Positions 8,093 to 16,483 of a stretch of 39,874 nt of DNA are shown here, one piece after another. The stretch's first letter is position 1. Every line of letters begins with the position of its first letter. Origin of the DNA: Deltaproteobacteria bacterium (GTDB lineage: Bacteria; Desulfobacterota; Dissulfuribacteria; Dissulfuribacterales; UBA3076); NCBI GenBank assembly GCA_021159445.1, contig JAGGRV010000431.1, positions 1 to 39,874 of the forward strand, in the 5' to 3' direction. The notes under the pieces are model-generated. The model was not told the DNA's origin and did no database searches. It was given only the letters and a program-made list of their open reading frames with translations. The translations under genes and the position numbers were made by a program.

Positions 8093-8496
8093 AACCCAGG
8101 CTCTTGTTAGTTGATGATGAAGAAATGTTCTTGGAATTTCTCTCAAGGCGTTTGATAAGCTATCAGTATGATGTAACAACCTGCTTAAGTGGTGAAAGCG
8201 CCCTTGAAATGACGATTGAACACGATTTTGATGTAGTCATACTGGACGTGCTTATGCCTGGTATGGACGGGATCGAGACCCTGGGGGAAATAAAGAAGAT
8301 AAAGCCACTTACCGAGGTAATCATGCTAACTGGCCATGCGTCCCGGGAATCGGGCATAGAAGGAATGAGGCTTGGTGCCTATGGTTATTTGAGCAAACCC
8401 TGTGATACTGAAGACCTGATCACAAAAATCAACGAGGCCTATGATAGAAAAGTAGAACATGAAAAACGCATCAATATGGCGAGCTGGCATCCATGA
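8089..8496 (+). CDS. Single-domain response regulator
   Basis: A 135-aa protein consisting of one CheY-like receiver. The acidic pair is Asp9-Asp10 (LLLVDDEE), the phosphoacceptor is Asp53 (VILDVLMPGMDG), the Thr position lies in MLTGHA and the conserved lysine lies in LSKPCD. There is no output domain; about 15 charged residues follow the fold. It is translationally coupled to the sigma-54 activator by a 4-base overlap. It is a likely phospho-relay or anti-activator input for that protein, whose own receiver is absent. This partnership is inferred from gene order only. Confidence 0.92.
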   Translation: MKPRLLLVDDEEMFLEFLSRRLISYQYDVTTCLSGESALEMTIEHDFDVVILDVLMPGMDGIETLGEIKKIKPLTEVIMLTGHASRESGIEGMRLGAYGYLSKPCDTEDLITKINEAYDRKVEHEKRINMASWHP

Positions 8497-8557
8497 AGAC
8501 ATTAATGCCTATCCTGGGCTCTGCGCGCAAATGGGGGCGTCGGCCCCTGAAATTCCC

Positions 8558-8595
8558 TTGACAATGCCCTGAGAAAATACTAAAAATTTTTTAGT
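8558..8595 (+). promoter_or_regulatory. Candidate promoter with overlapping inverted repeat
   Basis: TTGACA at 8558-8563, a 17-base spacer and TAAAAA at 8581-8586, the same box sequences and spacing as the candidate at 6904. The -10 is covered by an ACTAAAAA/TTTTTAGT inverted repeat (8579-8595), which could be an operator or a weak hairpin. It would drive the second receiver and kinase separately from the activator. Confidence 0.4.
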
Positions 8596-8667
8596 TAAGG
8601 TTTTCGAATAGATATATGTTTTGACCGAATTTAATTAGGACTTGTAACTGATTTCAAGGAGTGATCT

Positions 8668-9171
8668 ATGAATGATCAATCAACCATTCGAGTTATTCGA
8701 GTTTTACTGGTAGACGATGAAGCGACTTTGCTTGAATACCTGTCCAAGCGCCTTCTTAGACAGGGCCATACAGTAAAGGCCACTTTCTCCGGCGAGGAGG
8801 CTATCGAGGCGGCAAAACAAGAGCATTTTGATGTGGCAGTTGTCGATTTAAAGATGCCGGGGATAGACGGGGTTGAGACGCAAGCGAGGCTTAGAGAGAT
8901 CCAACCATTCCTGCAATGCATCGTATTGACCGGCCATGGTTCCATAGAAAGCGCTTTGGAGAGTGGCCACGAAGAAGCCTTTCAATATTTGCTCAAACCC
9001 GTTGACTATGAAAATCTTGTGGCAGTCATTAAAGAAGCGTACGAGAAGAAAATGAAGTTACAGGAAGCAAAATTTCAAGAGCAACTGGAAGAACTTCACC
9101 ACCATGGGATGGGGGCACGCGGGATGAAAAATGCCATTGCCGAGTTGCGCAAGATCTATGGATTCGAATAA
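8668..9171 (+). CDS. Response regulator receiver protein with C-terminal helical extension
   Basis: A 167-aa receiver protein with acidic pair Asp16-Asp17 (LLVDDE), phosphoacceptor Asp60 (VVDLKMPGIDG), Thr in VLTGHG and Lys in LLKPVDY. About 35 residues follow the fold (KKMKLQEAKFQEQLEELHHHG onward), likely a coiled coil. No DNA-binding domain is present. A clear AAGGAG ribosome-binding site precedes the ATG. The following kinase gene begins inside its last codons. Its receiver is clearly related to the protein at 8089, including the shared LLVDDE and LKP/SKP regions, which suggests local duplication. Confidence 0.92.
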   Translation: MNDQSTIRVIRVLLVDDEATLLEYLSKRLLRQGHTVKATFSGEEAIEAAKQEHFDVAVVDLKMPGIDGVETQARLREIQPFLQCIVLTGHGSIESALESGHEEAFQYLLKPVDYENLVAVIKEAYEKKMKLQEAKFQEQLEELHHHGMGARGMKNAIAELRKIYGFE

Positions 9172-10312
9172 CTCTCTGGAGACCGAGCTGAAAAAGGCCA
9201 GGCAAGAACTGGCCGGTTATAAGATAGAGTTACATCAGACCAGGGGCTATCTTCAGTGTATTCTGCAAAATTCTGAGGATATGATCTTTGCTACTGAAGT
9301 TGGCGGAATGCTGATTTCCTTTAGCAAGGGCGGTGAAAAGGTGCTGGGTTACTCCTTTATGGAATTAATAGGTACCTACATAAAGGATTTAGCTGAAGAC
9401 CCTGTATCATTTGAGGAGTTTTTTGACTCCTCCGGGCAGGATGGCCCCGCAGTGCAGTTGGACATCCCCTTTCGACACAAGGAGGGAGGCACGGTTTATT
9501 TCAATGTTTCCCTTATAAACCTGACAAACAGGGAAGGCCAAAGTGTGGGCACGGTCGGAGTGTGCAGGGACATTACCCTGTGGAAGAAGATCCAGGAAGA
9601 CCTGGTCCGAATCGACAGACTGGCGGAAATAGGGAGGATAGCAGCCGGGGTCGCCCACGAAATCAATAATCCTCTGGCAATTATTGGCGAGGCTTCGGGA
9701 TGGGCCGGCGTGGTAATCAGCGACGCTAAAGGCCTAAGTCCTGAGGACCGGGAAGAACTGGAAAAGGCCACCAAAGAGATCGGCCACCAGACCAAGCGCT
9801 GTCGCAGTATAACCCATGAATTATTGGACTTCGCCCGTGGTTCAACCCCGGCATTAACCGAATTTGATATCCACGACGTGATCAGAGACAGCATTAGTTT
9901 TCTCAAACCCGAACTCAAACACACATCCATAGAAATCGATACTCAGTTTATGCCAGGTCCCCTACTCATGAAATCTGATCCAAAGTTGTTGGAGCAGGTC
10001 TTTGTAAATTTCATTACCAATGCCATTCATGCTATCCGAAGTAAGGGGGAAGACAAAGGGTATATCCGGATAAAGACCCTTTCAATAAACTCGGATGTGG
10101 AGATAAGTTTTGAAGACAGTGGTACTGGGATCACGGAGGAAAACCAGAAAAAGATCTTTCAACTGTTTTTTTCCACCAAAGCTCCGGGCAAGGGGACAGG
10201 CCTTGGCCTCTCAATCAGCCAGAATATAGTAAAGAAGTTGGGCGGAACCATCACTCTTGACAGCAAGCCTGGAGTCGGCACCAACTTCACCGTGCGACTT
10301 CCGCTCTCCTAG
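9158..10312 (+). CDS. Cytoplasmic PAS-domain sensor histidine kinase
   Basis: A 384-aa soluble kinase. It has an N-terminal coiled coil (1-30), a PAS domain with PAC motif (about 30-142, ending GTVGVCRDITLWKKIQ), a HisKA phosphoacceptor His167 in GVAHEINNPLA, and a HATPase with N-box NFITNAIHAI, G1 DSGTGI and G2 GTGLGLS. No membrane segment is present, so the signal is cytoplasmic. The ATG at 9158 (MDSNNSLE) is chosen over the upstream in-frame ATG at 9131. It overlaps the receiver stop by 14 bases, implying translational coupling and a cognate kinase-receiver pair. The antiporter operon follows after a 243-bp spacer. Confidence 0.93.
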   Translation: MDSNNSLETELKKARQELAGYKIELHQTRGYLQCILQNSEDMIFATEVGGMLISFSKGGEKVLGYSFMELIGTYIKDLAEDPVSFEEFFDSSGQDGPAVQLDIPFRHKEGGTVYFNVSLINLTNREGQSVGTVGVCRDITLWKKIQEDLVRIDRLAEIGRIAAGVAHEINNPLAIIGEASGWAGVVISDAKGLSPEDREELEKATKEIGHQTKRCRSITHELLDFARGSTPALTEFDIHDVIRDSISFLKPELKHTSIEIDTQFMPGPLLMKSDPKLLEQVFVNFITNAIHAIRSKGEDKGYIRIKTLSINSDVEISFEDSGTGITEENQKKIFQLFFSTKAPGKGTGLGLSISQNIVKKLGGTITLDSKPGVGTNFTVRLPLS

Positions 10313-10315
10313 GTT

Positions 10316-10368
10316 GGCAAAAAAATGCCTAAATAATCTTTTCCTTATTTATGCGGCATTATTTTGCC
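10316..10368. promoter_or_regulatory. Two GGCA-N6-TGCC palindromes forming a hairpin region
   Basis: GGCA-N6-TGCC occurs at 10316-10329 and 10355-10368, matching the core of the palindrome at 6865. Between them TAAATAA (10330-10336) and TTATTTA (10345-10351) pair, so the region can also form a hairpin. It lies just after the kinase stop (10312) and upstream of the antiporter operon at 10556. It may be an operator pair or an attenuator. The rest of the spacer to 10555 shows no gene. Confidence 0.4.
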
Positions 10369-10555
10369 ACTTTCTAACGCCGTTCAATCTGTTCCAGTCT
10401 CAAAACAAATTAGAACAAAAACTGTAAAATCAGTGTGTTAAATAGCAATACGGCAATCAATAAGTGGCTGGCACATCTATTGCTATTAAACAGTCAAATC
10501 GTCTCTTCTGTTTCCCAAAATTGCAAACCGATCAAAAATAGGGGAGGGACACCTG

Positions 10556-11131
10556 TTGGACAAGCAAGAGGAAAAAGGGCTGGGGCACGAGCACAATACC
10601 AGCAAAGTAGAAAACTCGGATCAAGGTCCAGGGCGCCGAAAGAGTTTTGGCCTTTATGTGGTTACATTCTTTATCATGTTCGGCGTCTGGGTCGTCCTTT
10701 CAGGCAAATTTGATCCCTTTCATCTCAGCCTCGGGGTCATCTCCTGCGCCATCGTGGCTTACCTTTCGGCCGACCTGTTGCGTCCCACCGTAAGAGGTCT
10801 TTTAATTCTGTTGGTCCGATGGGTCCCGTATCTCCTGTGGCTGATGAAGGAGATCTTCAAAGCAAACCTTCATGTTACATATCTTGTCTTCCATCCAAGG
10901 ATGATGGATCTGATCGATCCCAAAATTGTTAAATTCCGAAGCAAGCTGGAAGGCGACCTGGCCCTAGTCACCTTTGCCGATTCGATTACCCTCACTCCCG
11001 GCACTATTACAGTCAATGTATCACCCGATGGTGATTTTAAGGTTCATGCCATTGACAAGGCGTCTGGTGAGCCCCTGCCAGGCGAGATGGAGGCCAGGAT
11101 TGCCAAGGCATTTGGGGAGTCTGATGGATAG
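10556..11131 (+). CDS. mrpE: Mrp/Mbh-type antiporter subunit E (MbhA-like)
   Basis: First gene of an ion-translocating complex. The 191-aa protein has a charged N-terminus, two or three transmembrane helices (about 35-120) and the MrpE family core: LSADLLRP, LLWLMKEIFKANLHV and DSITLTPGTITVNV (about 78-163). The E subunit is part of the small-subunit membrane core next to F and G. The start is TTG at 10556, supported by GGGGAGGGA directly upstream. The N-terminal 30 residues are unusually charged for the family. Its stop overlaps the start of mrpF by 8 bases. Confidence 0.9.
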   Translation: MDKQEEKGLGHEHNTSKVENSDQGPGRRKSFGLYVVTFFIMFGVWVVLSGKFDPFHLSLGVISCAIVAYLSADLLRPTVRGLLILLVRWVPYLLWLMKEIFKANLHVTYLVFHPRMMDLIDPKIVKFRSKLEGDLALVTFADSITLTPGTITVNVSPDGDFKVHAIDKASGEPLPGEMEARIAKAFGESDG

Positions 11132-11411
11132 TATATTTTTGTACTCGAGTCTTTACTTGGCCTTTCTGATGGTCCTTTCCTTAATCCGGGCCTTGATTGG
11201 ACCCACGGTCCTGGACCGGATGATTGGCGTCAATGCCATCGGGAGCAAGAGTGTCGTATTGCTGATCCTGATCGGTTTTCTCTACCATCGGGTGGATATG
11301 TTCGTAGACATTGCCCTGGCCTATGCCATGCTGAATTTTATCGCAGTGCTTGCGGCTTCAAGATACTTTCAAAAGCGTAAAGGATTGTACGATGAAGCGC
11401 TGTATAGGTAA
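11124..11411 (+). CDS. mrpF: Mrp/Mbh-type antiporter subunit F (MbhB-like)
   Basis: A 95-aa protein with three transmembrane helices. The family signature RALIGPTVLDRMIGVNAIG (about 21-39) and VDMFVDIALAYAMLNF (about 57-72) are typical of MrpF/MnhF. The ATG at 11124 (MDSIFLYS) overlaps mrpE by 8 bases and gives the normal family length; longer readings upstream are out-of-frame shadow of mrpE. It acts with E and G as a small-subunit cluster of the complex. Confidence 0.92.
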   Translation: MDSIFLYSSLYLAFLMVLSLIRALIGPTVLDRMIGVNAIGSKSVVLLILIGFLYHRVDMFVDIALAYAMLNFIAVLAASRYFQKRKGLYDEALYR

Positions 11412-11499
11412 AATTTATTTACTGATTCTCGTAGCCAGGACAGGCGGCATGCCAATGCCCGCAACAGGGGTTCACGTGGGGTCCGGGAGGTTTCGATAG

Positions 11500-11832
11500 A
11501 TGGATATCATGAATATCATTGTATGCGTGCTATTGTTCTCCGGGCTGTTTTTCCTTACGGGGGGGGCAGTGGGGATCCTGCGTTTTCCTGATTTTTATTC
11601 CCGGCTCCACCCCGCAGGTAAACTTGATACCCTTGGCTCCCTTCTGGCCATGACCGCCTTTGCCCTCTTTAATCTCCATCATTTTTCTATGGGCGCCTTG
11701 CTGACCAGCCTGAAGATTCTCCTTATTGTCGTTTTTATATTCCTGGCCAGCCCCACAGCAACCCACGGCATAGTTGACGCCGGCGTCAGGGCCGGTTTGG
11801 CCCCGTGGACCAAGGGAGAGAAAAGGAGGTAA
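11500..11832 (+). CDS. mrpG: Mrp/Mbh-type antiporter subunit G (MbhC-like)
   Basis: A 110-aa protein with three membrane helices and the MnhG/PhaG core: GAVGILRFPDFYSRLHPAG, then LDTLGSLLAMTAFAL, then LASPTATHGI. A GGGAGG ribosome-binding site lies about 10 bases before the ATG. An 88-bp gap separates it from mrpF, the largest inside the first part of the operon; no gene is seen in it. Confidence 0.92.
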   Translation: MDIMNIIVCVLLFSGLFFLTGGAVGILRFPDFYSRLHPAGKLDTLGSLLAMTAFALFNLHHFSMGALLTSLKILLIVVFIFLASPTATHGIVDAGVRAGLAPWTKGEKRR

Positions 11833-11835
11833 CCC

Positions 11836-12081
11836 ATGATCTGGCCGATAGATCTGGCAATTCTCACCTTGGTCGTTGTCGCAGCCATAGGCGCCCTCAT
11901 GGTCAAGGATTTGCTGGGCGCCTCCGTACTGTTTGGGGCTTACAGCTTCATGATGTGTCTGCTCTGGTCCATCATGGGAGCAGTGGATGTAGCCTTTACC
12001 GAGGCCTCGGTTGGAGCTGGTGTCAGTACAGTCTTTTTTGTTGCCGCTGTATTCCGCACATCAAGGAGGACAAGAGATTGA
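11836..12081 (+). CDS. MbhD-like subunit (DUF4040 / hydrogenase subunit MbhD family)
   Basis: An 81-aa protein with about three membrane helices. The motif DVAFTEASVGAGVST (50-64) is the hallmark of the MbhD domain, which in classical Mrp systems forms part of the C-terminal extension of MrpA. Here it is a separate polypeptide, as in the MBH hydrogenase and Mbs complexes. AAAAGGAGG gives a very strong ribosome-binding site. It overlaps the next gene by 4 bases (TTGA). Confidence 0.9.
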   Translation: MIWPIDLAILTLVVVAAIGALMVKDLLGASVLFGAYSFMMCLLWSIMGAVDVAFTEASVGAGVSTVFFVAAVFRTSRRTRD

Positions 12082-12911
12082 AGATCATCGGACTCATTAT
12101 AGTAGTCGTGACAGGCGCACTGCTTATTTACGCCGCAGCTGATTTTCCAGCGTGGTCAGACCCGGCCTCTCCGGCCAGCACATATCTTTCTCCTCACTTT
12201 ATTGAAAAAACCATGGAGGAGACCTCAGTACCCAACATCGTTACCGCTGTGCTTGCAGACTATCGTGGTTTTGACACCATGTTTGAAACCACTGTGATCT
12301 TTTCAGCAGGCGTTGTCTGTTTTTTTCTCCTGCGAATCTCTCGCCGCGAAGAGGAAGAACCTGAAACAAGGTATTACCGGCATGTCCTCACTGGCGTGAC
12401 CATCCAGCTCAAAGAGGGATACAAGATACCGCCGTCCGATGATTTTGAACGGATTGACGCCGCCTGGACACCTCCTGACCTGATTATAAAGACGGGGTGT
12501 CGAATATTGATCCCCTTTGTCCAGCTTTTTGCCCTGTATGTAATCGCCCATGGACATCACAGTCCCGGCGGCGGATTCCAGGGAGGCGTTATCCTGGGGG
12601 CAAGCATTATCCTGCTTGCCATCTCCCACGATCTGAGAACTGCTGTCAGACGAATGAGCGAAAAGCTTATGGCCATCCTTTGTGCTGTAGGCGTCTTTAT
12701 TTATGCCGGCACCGGTGCCCTCTGTCTATTATTAAAGCTGAATTTTCTAGATTATAGCGCTCTTGCGGAGGTACTTCATGTCGACCCGATTACCGCGCGA
12801 TCCCATGGCATTCTCATTGTGGAAATCGGTGTAGGGATTGCTGTCATGGCCACCATGATCTGGATCTATAACAATGTCTCATCTGCAGGCAGATACAGAC
12901 AGGGGCTTTAG
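12078..12911 (+). CDS. Fused MbhE-MrpB (MbhE/MbhF-like) antiporter subunit
   Basis: A 277-aa fusion. Residues 1 to about 100 resemble MbhE: an N-terminal helix, then VPNIVTAVLADYRGFDTMFE, the segment that precedes the conserved ETTV helix. Residues about 140-275 are a MnhB/MrpB domain containing LFALYVIAHGHHSPGGGFQG. TTG at 12078 is preferred: it overlaps the mbhD stop and has an AAGGAGGA ribosome-binding site (12063-12070). Longer in-frame reading back to 11805 is shadow of mrpG/mbhD. MrpB-type domains are structural membrane subunits near the ion path. The separate MbhD with a fused MbhE-B is intermediate between bacterial MrpA and archaeal Mbh arrangements. Confidence 0.88.
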   Translation: MKIIGLIIVVVTGALLIYAAADFPAWSDPASPASTYLSPHFIEKTMEETSVPNIVTAVLADYRGFDTMFETTVIFSAGVVCFFLLRISRREEEEPETRYYRHVLTGVTIQLKEGYKIPPSDDFERIDAAWTPPDLIIKTGCRILIPFVQLFALYVIAHGHHSPGGGFQGGVILGASIILLAISHDLRTAVRRMSEKLMAILCAVGVFIYAGTGALCLLLKLNFLDYSALAEVLHVDPITARSHGILIVEIGVGIAVMATMIWIYNNVSSAGRYRQGL

Positions 12912-12914
12912 GAT

Positions 12915-13313
12915 ATGACCGATCTGATTTCAACAGTTATTGCCAAATATAACTACTGGATTTACATCACCTTGATGATGATCGGGCTATACGCCATGAT
13001 TGCCAAGAACAATCTCGTAAAAAAGATCGTGGGCATGAACATCTTTCAGACCGCCATTATCTTGTTTTACGTGTCCATTGGCGTCAAAAAAGGGGCCACG
13101 ATTCCTATCTTAGAGCATGGCCACGGCCCTGATGCGCATCACGTGGTGCATGCCGTGGACTATATTAATCCATTGCCTCATGTGCTGATGCTGACCGCCA
13201 TTGTGGTAGGCGTGGCCACCCTTGGAGTGGCCCTGGCTTTGGCCATAAGGATCTACAATAACTATAACACCCTGGAAGAAGATGAAATCCTGGCGCAGAT
13301 AAGGGAAAAATGA
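12915..13313 (+). CDS. mrpC: Mrp/Mbh-type antiporter subunit C (NuoK-like)
   Basis: A 132-aa NuoK/MrpC homologue with three transmembrane helices. LMMIGLYAMIAKNNLVKKIVG and MNIFQTAIILFYVS match the family. The helix-3 region PLPHVLMLTAIVVGVATLG is clear. A loop of about 25 residues rich in His and Gly (EHGHGPDAHHVVHAVDYIN) separates helices 2 and 3, typical of MrpC and MbhG. The stop overlaps the next start by 4 bases (ATGA). Confidence 0.93.
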   Translation: MTDLISTVIAKYNYWIYITLMMIGLYAMIAKNNLVKKIVGMNIFQTAIILFYVSIGVKKGATIPILEHGHGPDAHHVVHAVDYINPLPHVLMLTAIVVGVATLGVALALAIRIYNNYNTLEEDEILAQIREK

Positions 13314-14800
13314 ACGAACAGTATCCTGCACTCCTTGTCGTTGTCCCGCTTCTGTCGGCCCTTGTCGTCAGTATTGCCGGATGGGTAAACAAGAGATTGT
13401 GCTTCCCTGTTGCTGTGGCTGCCCTGGGTATGGCTGCCTGGTCAGCCGTTGGTCTGCTGCTCAGGGTCCTGGATGAAGGTGTTATCGTCTATAAATTAGG
13501 CGGATGGTCGCCCCCTATGGGCATAGCCTACTATATAGATTATCTTAATGGCCTTGTTCTGCCGGTGGTGTCCATAGTTGCCCTCCTTAATTTAATAGCA
13601 AACAAAAAGGGTATTGAGCAACAGTTTCCGGACAAAATAGGCCCCTTTTATACATTATATCTCCTGATGGTAACCGGTCTATTGGGTATTGTCGTTACAG
13701 GAGATGCCTTTAACCTGTATGTGTTGCTGGAAATAGCAGCGCTCACCGGTTACGGGCTGCTTGCCATGGGAGAGGAGCGTGCCCCGCTGGCGACCCTTAA
13801 TTACCTGTATATGGGTACAATTGGGGCCTGCTTCTATCTATTGGGCGTTGGATATCTCTATATTGTCACCGGTTCATTGAATATGGTGGATATTGCCCGG
13901 TTATTGCCCCCGCTTTATCAGTCTAATACCGTGCTGGCCGCTTTCATCATCTGTATGGTCGGGGTATGGCTCAAGATGGCCTTTTTCCCCCTTCACGCCT
14001 GGTTGCCCAATGCCTATACATATGCCAACTCTGCGGCCAGCAGCCTGATTGCCCCGTTGGTGACCAAGGTGATGGTCTACGTGATGATCCGCCTCATGTT
14101 GACCATTTTTACCACGGAATTTGTCTTTACCACCTTGGCCCTGAGCGACGCCGTTGTCTGGCTTGCTGTTATCGCCATTGTCATGGGCGCCGTTCTTGCC
14201 TTGGCAGAGCGCAATTTGAAAAAGATGCTGACCTACATCGTAGTGGCGGAAGTGGGCTATATGGTTGGTGGCGCATGGCTTGGAAACCGGGATGGCATGA
14301 CAGGGGCGATTCTCCATATTGTAAACGATGCCCTGATGACACTTTGCGTCTTTATGGTTGTGGGCAATATTGTCTACAAGGTCAAAGGATATGCCTTTGA
14401 GGACCTGAAGGGGTTGTTCCGTAAAATGCCCTTTACCATGGGGGCCTTGGTAGTAGGCGCCATGTCCATTATCGGGGTGCCGCCAACCTGCGGTTTTTTC
14501 AGCAAGTGGTATCTGATCGTCGGGGCCATTTCTTCCGGCCACTACTGTTTTATGGCGGCACTTATATTCAGCAGTCTGGTCAGTGTGGTCCTGTTTTTCA
14601 GGGTCTTTGAGATCTGCTTTTACGAGCCTTTTAGCAATCATCACGGGCATGATAATCATCCGGGAGGCATGGATGAGGCCCCGGTCAGCATGGTCGTTCC
14701 GCTCTTGGTCGTAGCTGTCATCCTGATCCTGGTCGGTCTATATACAGGTGATATTGTCAACCATGTTATCCAATTCGCCATTCCAGAGGCAATGGTGTGA
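13310..14800 (+). CDS. mrpD: Antiporter-like subunit, MrpD/NuoN type (first of three)
   Basis: A 496-aa polytopic protein with about 14 helices of the proton_antipo_M family. The key charged residues of these proton channels are in place: Glu in NLYVLLEIAALTGYG (helix 5), Lys in VGVWLKMAFFPLHAWLPNA (helix 7) and Lys in IAPLVTKVMVYVMIR (helix 8). A His-rich stretch (SNHHGHDNHPGG) lies near the C-terminus, before the last helices. It is translationally coupled on both sides. It is expected to move H+ or Na+ as part of the complex. Confidence 0.93.
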   Translation: MNEQYPALLVVVPLLSALVVSIAGWVNKRLCFPVAVAALGMAAWSAVGLLLRVLDEGVIVYKLGGWSPPMGIAYYIDYLNGLVLPVVSIVALLNLIANKKGIEQQFPDKIGPFYTLYLLMVTGLLGIVVTGDAFNLYVLLEIAALTGYGLLAMGEERAPLATLNYLYMGTIGACFYLLGVGYLYIVTGSLNMVDIARLLPPLYQSNTVLAAFIICMVGVWLKMAFFPLHAWLPNAYTYANSAASSLIAPLVTKVMVYVMIRLMLTIFTTEFVFTTLALSDAVVWLAVIAIVMGAVLALAERNLKKMLTYIVVAEVGYMVGGAWLGNRDGMTGAILHIVNDALMTLCVFMVVGNIVYKVKGYAFEDLKGLFRKMPFTMGALVVGAMSIIGVPPTCGFFSKWYLIVGAISSGHYCFMAALIFSSLVSVVLFFRVFEICFYEPFSNHHGHDNHPGGMDEAPVSMVVPLLVVAVILILVGLYTGDIVNHVIQFAIPEAMV

Positions 14801-16287
14801 TGAATATGGAAACGATCATATCAATAAAGCCTTTGCTGGCCATTCTGGTTTCTTTGCTGGTTGTCCCGATTCTGGTGTTAAGCGGGAAGCGGCCGAATGT
14901 CCGCGAGGCGTGTACGTTTCTGGCGGCTGGTGTAAAATTCCTGATCATTCTCTCTATGGTGCCTGTGATTTTGAATGGTACTCAGATCGTATATACGATC
15001 GCCGAGGTCATCCCTGGAGTTGCGATAAAACTCAGGGTTGACGCCTTTGGAATGCTGTTCGCACTCGTCTCTTCTTCGCTGTGGATTGTGACATCAGCCT
15101 ATTCCATCGGTTATATGCGGGGGCTGAAAGAACACAGCCAGACCAGGTACTTCTGTTTCTTCGCCTTGGCCCTTTCAGCTACTATCGGTGTGGCTTTCTC
15201 AGCCAACCTGCTGACCCTCTATCTCTTTTACGAGATGCTTTCTTTTGCCACATATCCTCTGGTTACACACCATCAGGACCATGAGGCGCGCAGTTCAGGG
15301 CGGAAATATCTGCTCTACATCGTTGGAACCTCTATCGGGTTTGTATTACCTGCCATGCTCATCTCTTACAGCCTGGCCGGGACCCTTGATTTTTCAAGTC
15401 AGGGCTTCTTGGCCGGAACCGGATCAAAGCCCCTGATAGGGCTCCTTTGTTTTATGTTCCTTTTCGGATTTGCCAAGGCAGCGATCATGCCGTTTCATTC
15501 ATGGCTTCCGGCAGCCATGGTGGCACCCACGCCTGTAAGCGCCTTGCTGCACGCTGTGGCTGTTGTGAAGGTGGGGGTATTTTGCGTTGCCAGGGTATTG
15601 ACAGGGGTTTTTGGTACAGACCTATTGTTTTCGCTAAATTTGAACGTGCCGATCATCTATATTGCATCTTTTACTATCATGGCCGGCTCGCTCATTGCCC
15701 TGTCTCAGGACAACCTTAAAAGGCTTCTTGCCTTTTCCACCATCGCCCAACTCTCCTATATTGTCCTGGGCATCGCGCTGCTATCTCCCAAGGGGATGAC
15801 TGGCGGCATGCTCCATATTGCAATGCATGCCTTTGGGAAAATCACCCTGTTTTTCTGTGCCGGAGCGATCTTTGTAGCCACGGGTAAAAAGAACATCAGC
15901 GAGATGATAGGGATAGGCCGGAGGATGCCGGTGACCATAGCGGCTTTTTTTATCGGTTCGTTGAGCATTATAGGGATGCCCCCTTGCGGCGGCTTCATCA
16001 GCAAATGGTATCTGGTCCTGGGGACGCTCGAGGCCCATCAGATGCCGATCCTGTTTGTGCTGCTCACCAGTTCCCTTTTGAATGCCGCCTACTTCATGCC
16101 ATTTGTTTACAAGGCATTCTTCTGTAGGCCCGAAGATTCCATGTTTGAGAATAAGGTGCAAGAGGCCCCGGCTTTCTGTGTGGTGCCTTTGGTTATCACA
16201 GCGACAATTTCCGTGATTCTGCTTTTTTATCCCCAGCCTTTTCTCAGGCTGGCCAGAATGATGGTGCAAAGTATAACCGGAGTATGA
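14800..16287 (+). CDS. Antiporter-like subunit, MrpD/NuoM type (second of three)
   Basis: A 495-aa polytopic proton_antipo_M protein. Conserved channel residues are visible: Glu in LTLYLFYEMLSFATYP, Lys in GFAKAAIMPFHSWLPAAM and the motif PTPVSALLHAVAVVKVGVF typical of NuoM/MrpD. The start is ambiguous between GTG at 14797, ATG at 14800 (overlapping the previous stop as TGATGA) and ATG at 14806; 14800 is chosen. No Shine-Dalgarno stands out, consistent with translational coupling. Sequence divergence from the upstream and downstream homologues argues for distinct roles rather than recent duplication. Confidence 0.92.
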   Translation: MNMETIISIKPLLAILVSLLVVPILVLSGKRPNVREACTFLAAGVKFLIILSMVPVILNGTQIVYTIAEVIPGVAIKLRVDAFGMLFALVSSSLWIVTSAYSIGYMRGLKEHSQTRYFCFFALALSATIGVAFSANLLTLYLFYEMLSFATYPLVTHHQDHEARSSGRKYLLYIVGTSIGFVLPAMLISYSLAGTLDFSSQGFLAGTGSKPLIGLLCFMFLFGFAKAAIMPFHSWLPAAMVAPTPVSALLHAVAVVKVGVFCVARVLTGVFGTDLLFSLNLNVPIIYIASFTIMAGSLIALSQDNLKRLLAFSTIAQLSYIVLGIALLSPKGMTGGMLHIAMHAFGKITLFFCAGAIFVATGKKNISEMIGIGRRMPVTIAAFFIGSLSIIGMPPCGGFISKWYLVLGTLEAHQMPILFVLLTSSLLNAAYFMPFVYKAFFCRPEDSMFENKVQEAPAFCVVPLVITATISVILLFYPQPFLRLARMMVQSITGV

Positions 16288-16290
16288 GTC

Positions 16291-16431
16291 ATGACAGACG
16301 AGAGAACAGACGAAATAGAAGGCAAGATGGAACTTGGCCATGAACCTGTTCCGCCTTTTCGGACCATTTTTTGGGTAGCTATTACAATAGGTGTTTTGTA
16401 TCTGGGACTCATCTTTTTCAAGACACTTTGA
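16291..16431 (+). CDS. Small single-pass membrane protein (46 aa) in the antiporter operon
   Basis: A 46-aa ORF between two large antiporter subunits. It has a charged N-terminus (MTDERTDEIEGKMELGHEP), then FRTIFWVAITIGVLYLG as a single transmembrane helix, and ends ...FKTL. The ATG lies three bases after the previous stop, with GGAG at 16279-16282 at correct spacing. Position, topology and spacing make a real accessory subunit likely. No family is recognised; it recalls the tiny single-helix subunits of respiratory complexes. Confidence 0.6.
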   Translation: MTDERTDEIEGKMELGHEPVPPFRTIFWVAITIGVLYLGLIFFKTL

Positions 16432-16483
16432 ATAAGATCGTCAGTGGTGCCGTGTTTGTTGCTCAGGCTATGGAAGGATTGTT

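Noticed and set aside
10312..10345. Possible sigma-54 promoter (TTGGCA...TGC) upstream of the antiporter operon
   Set aside because: The distance between the GG and GC elements is 11 bases, one short of the required spacing, and the sequence is better explained as a GGCA-N6-TGCC palindrome.
13901..14659. A 252-aa antisense ORF rich in His, Gly and Lys
   Set aside because: It is antisense to the first MrpD-like subunit; its odd composition comes from reversing membrane-protein codons.
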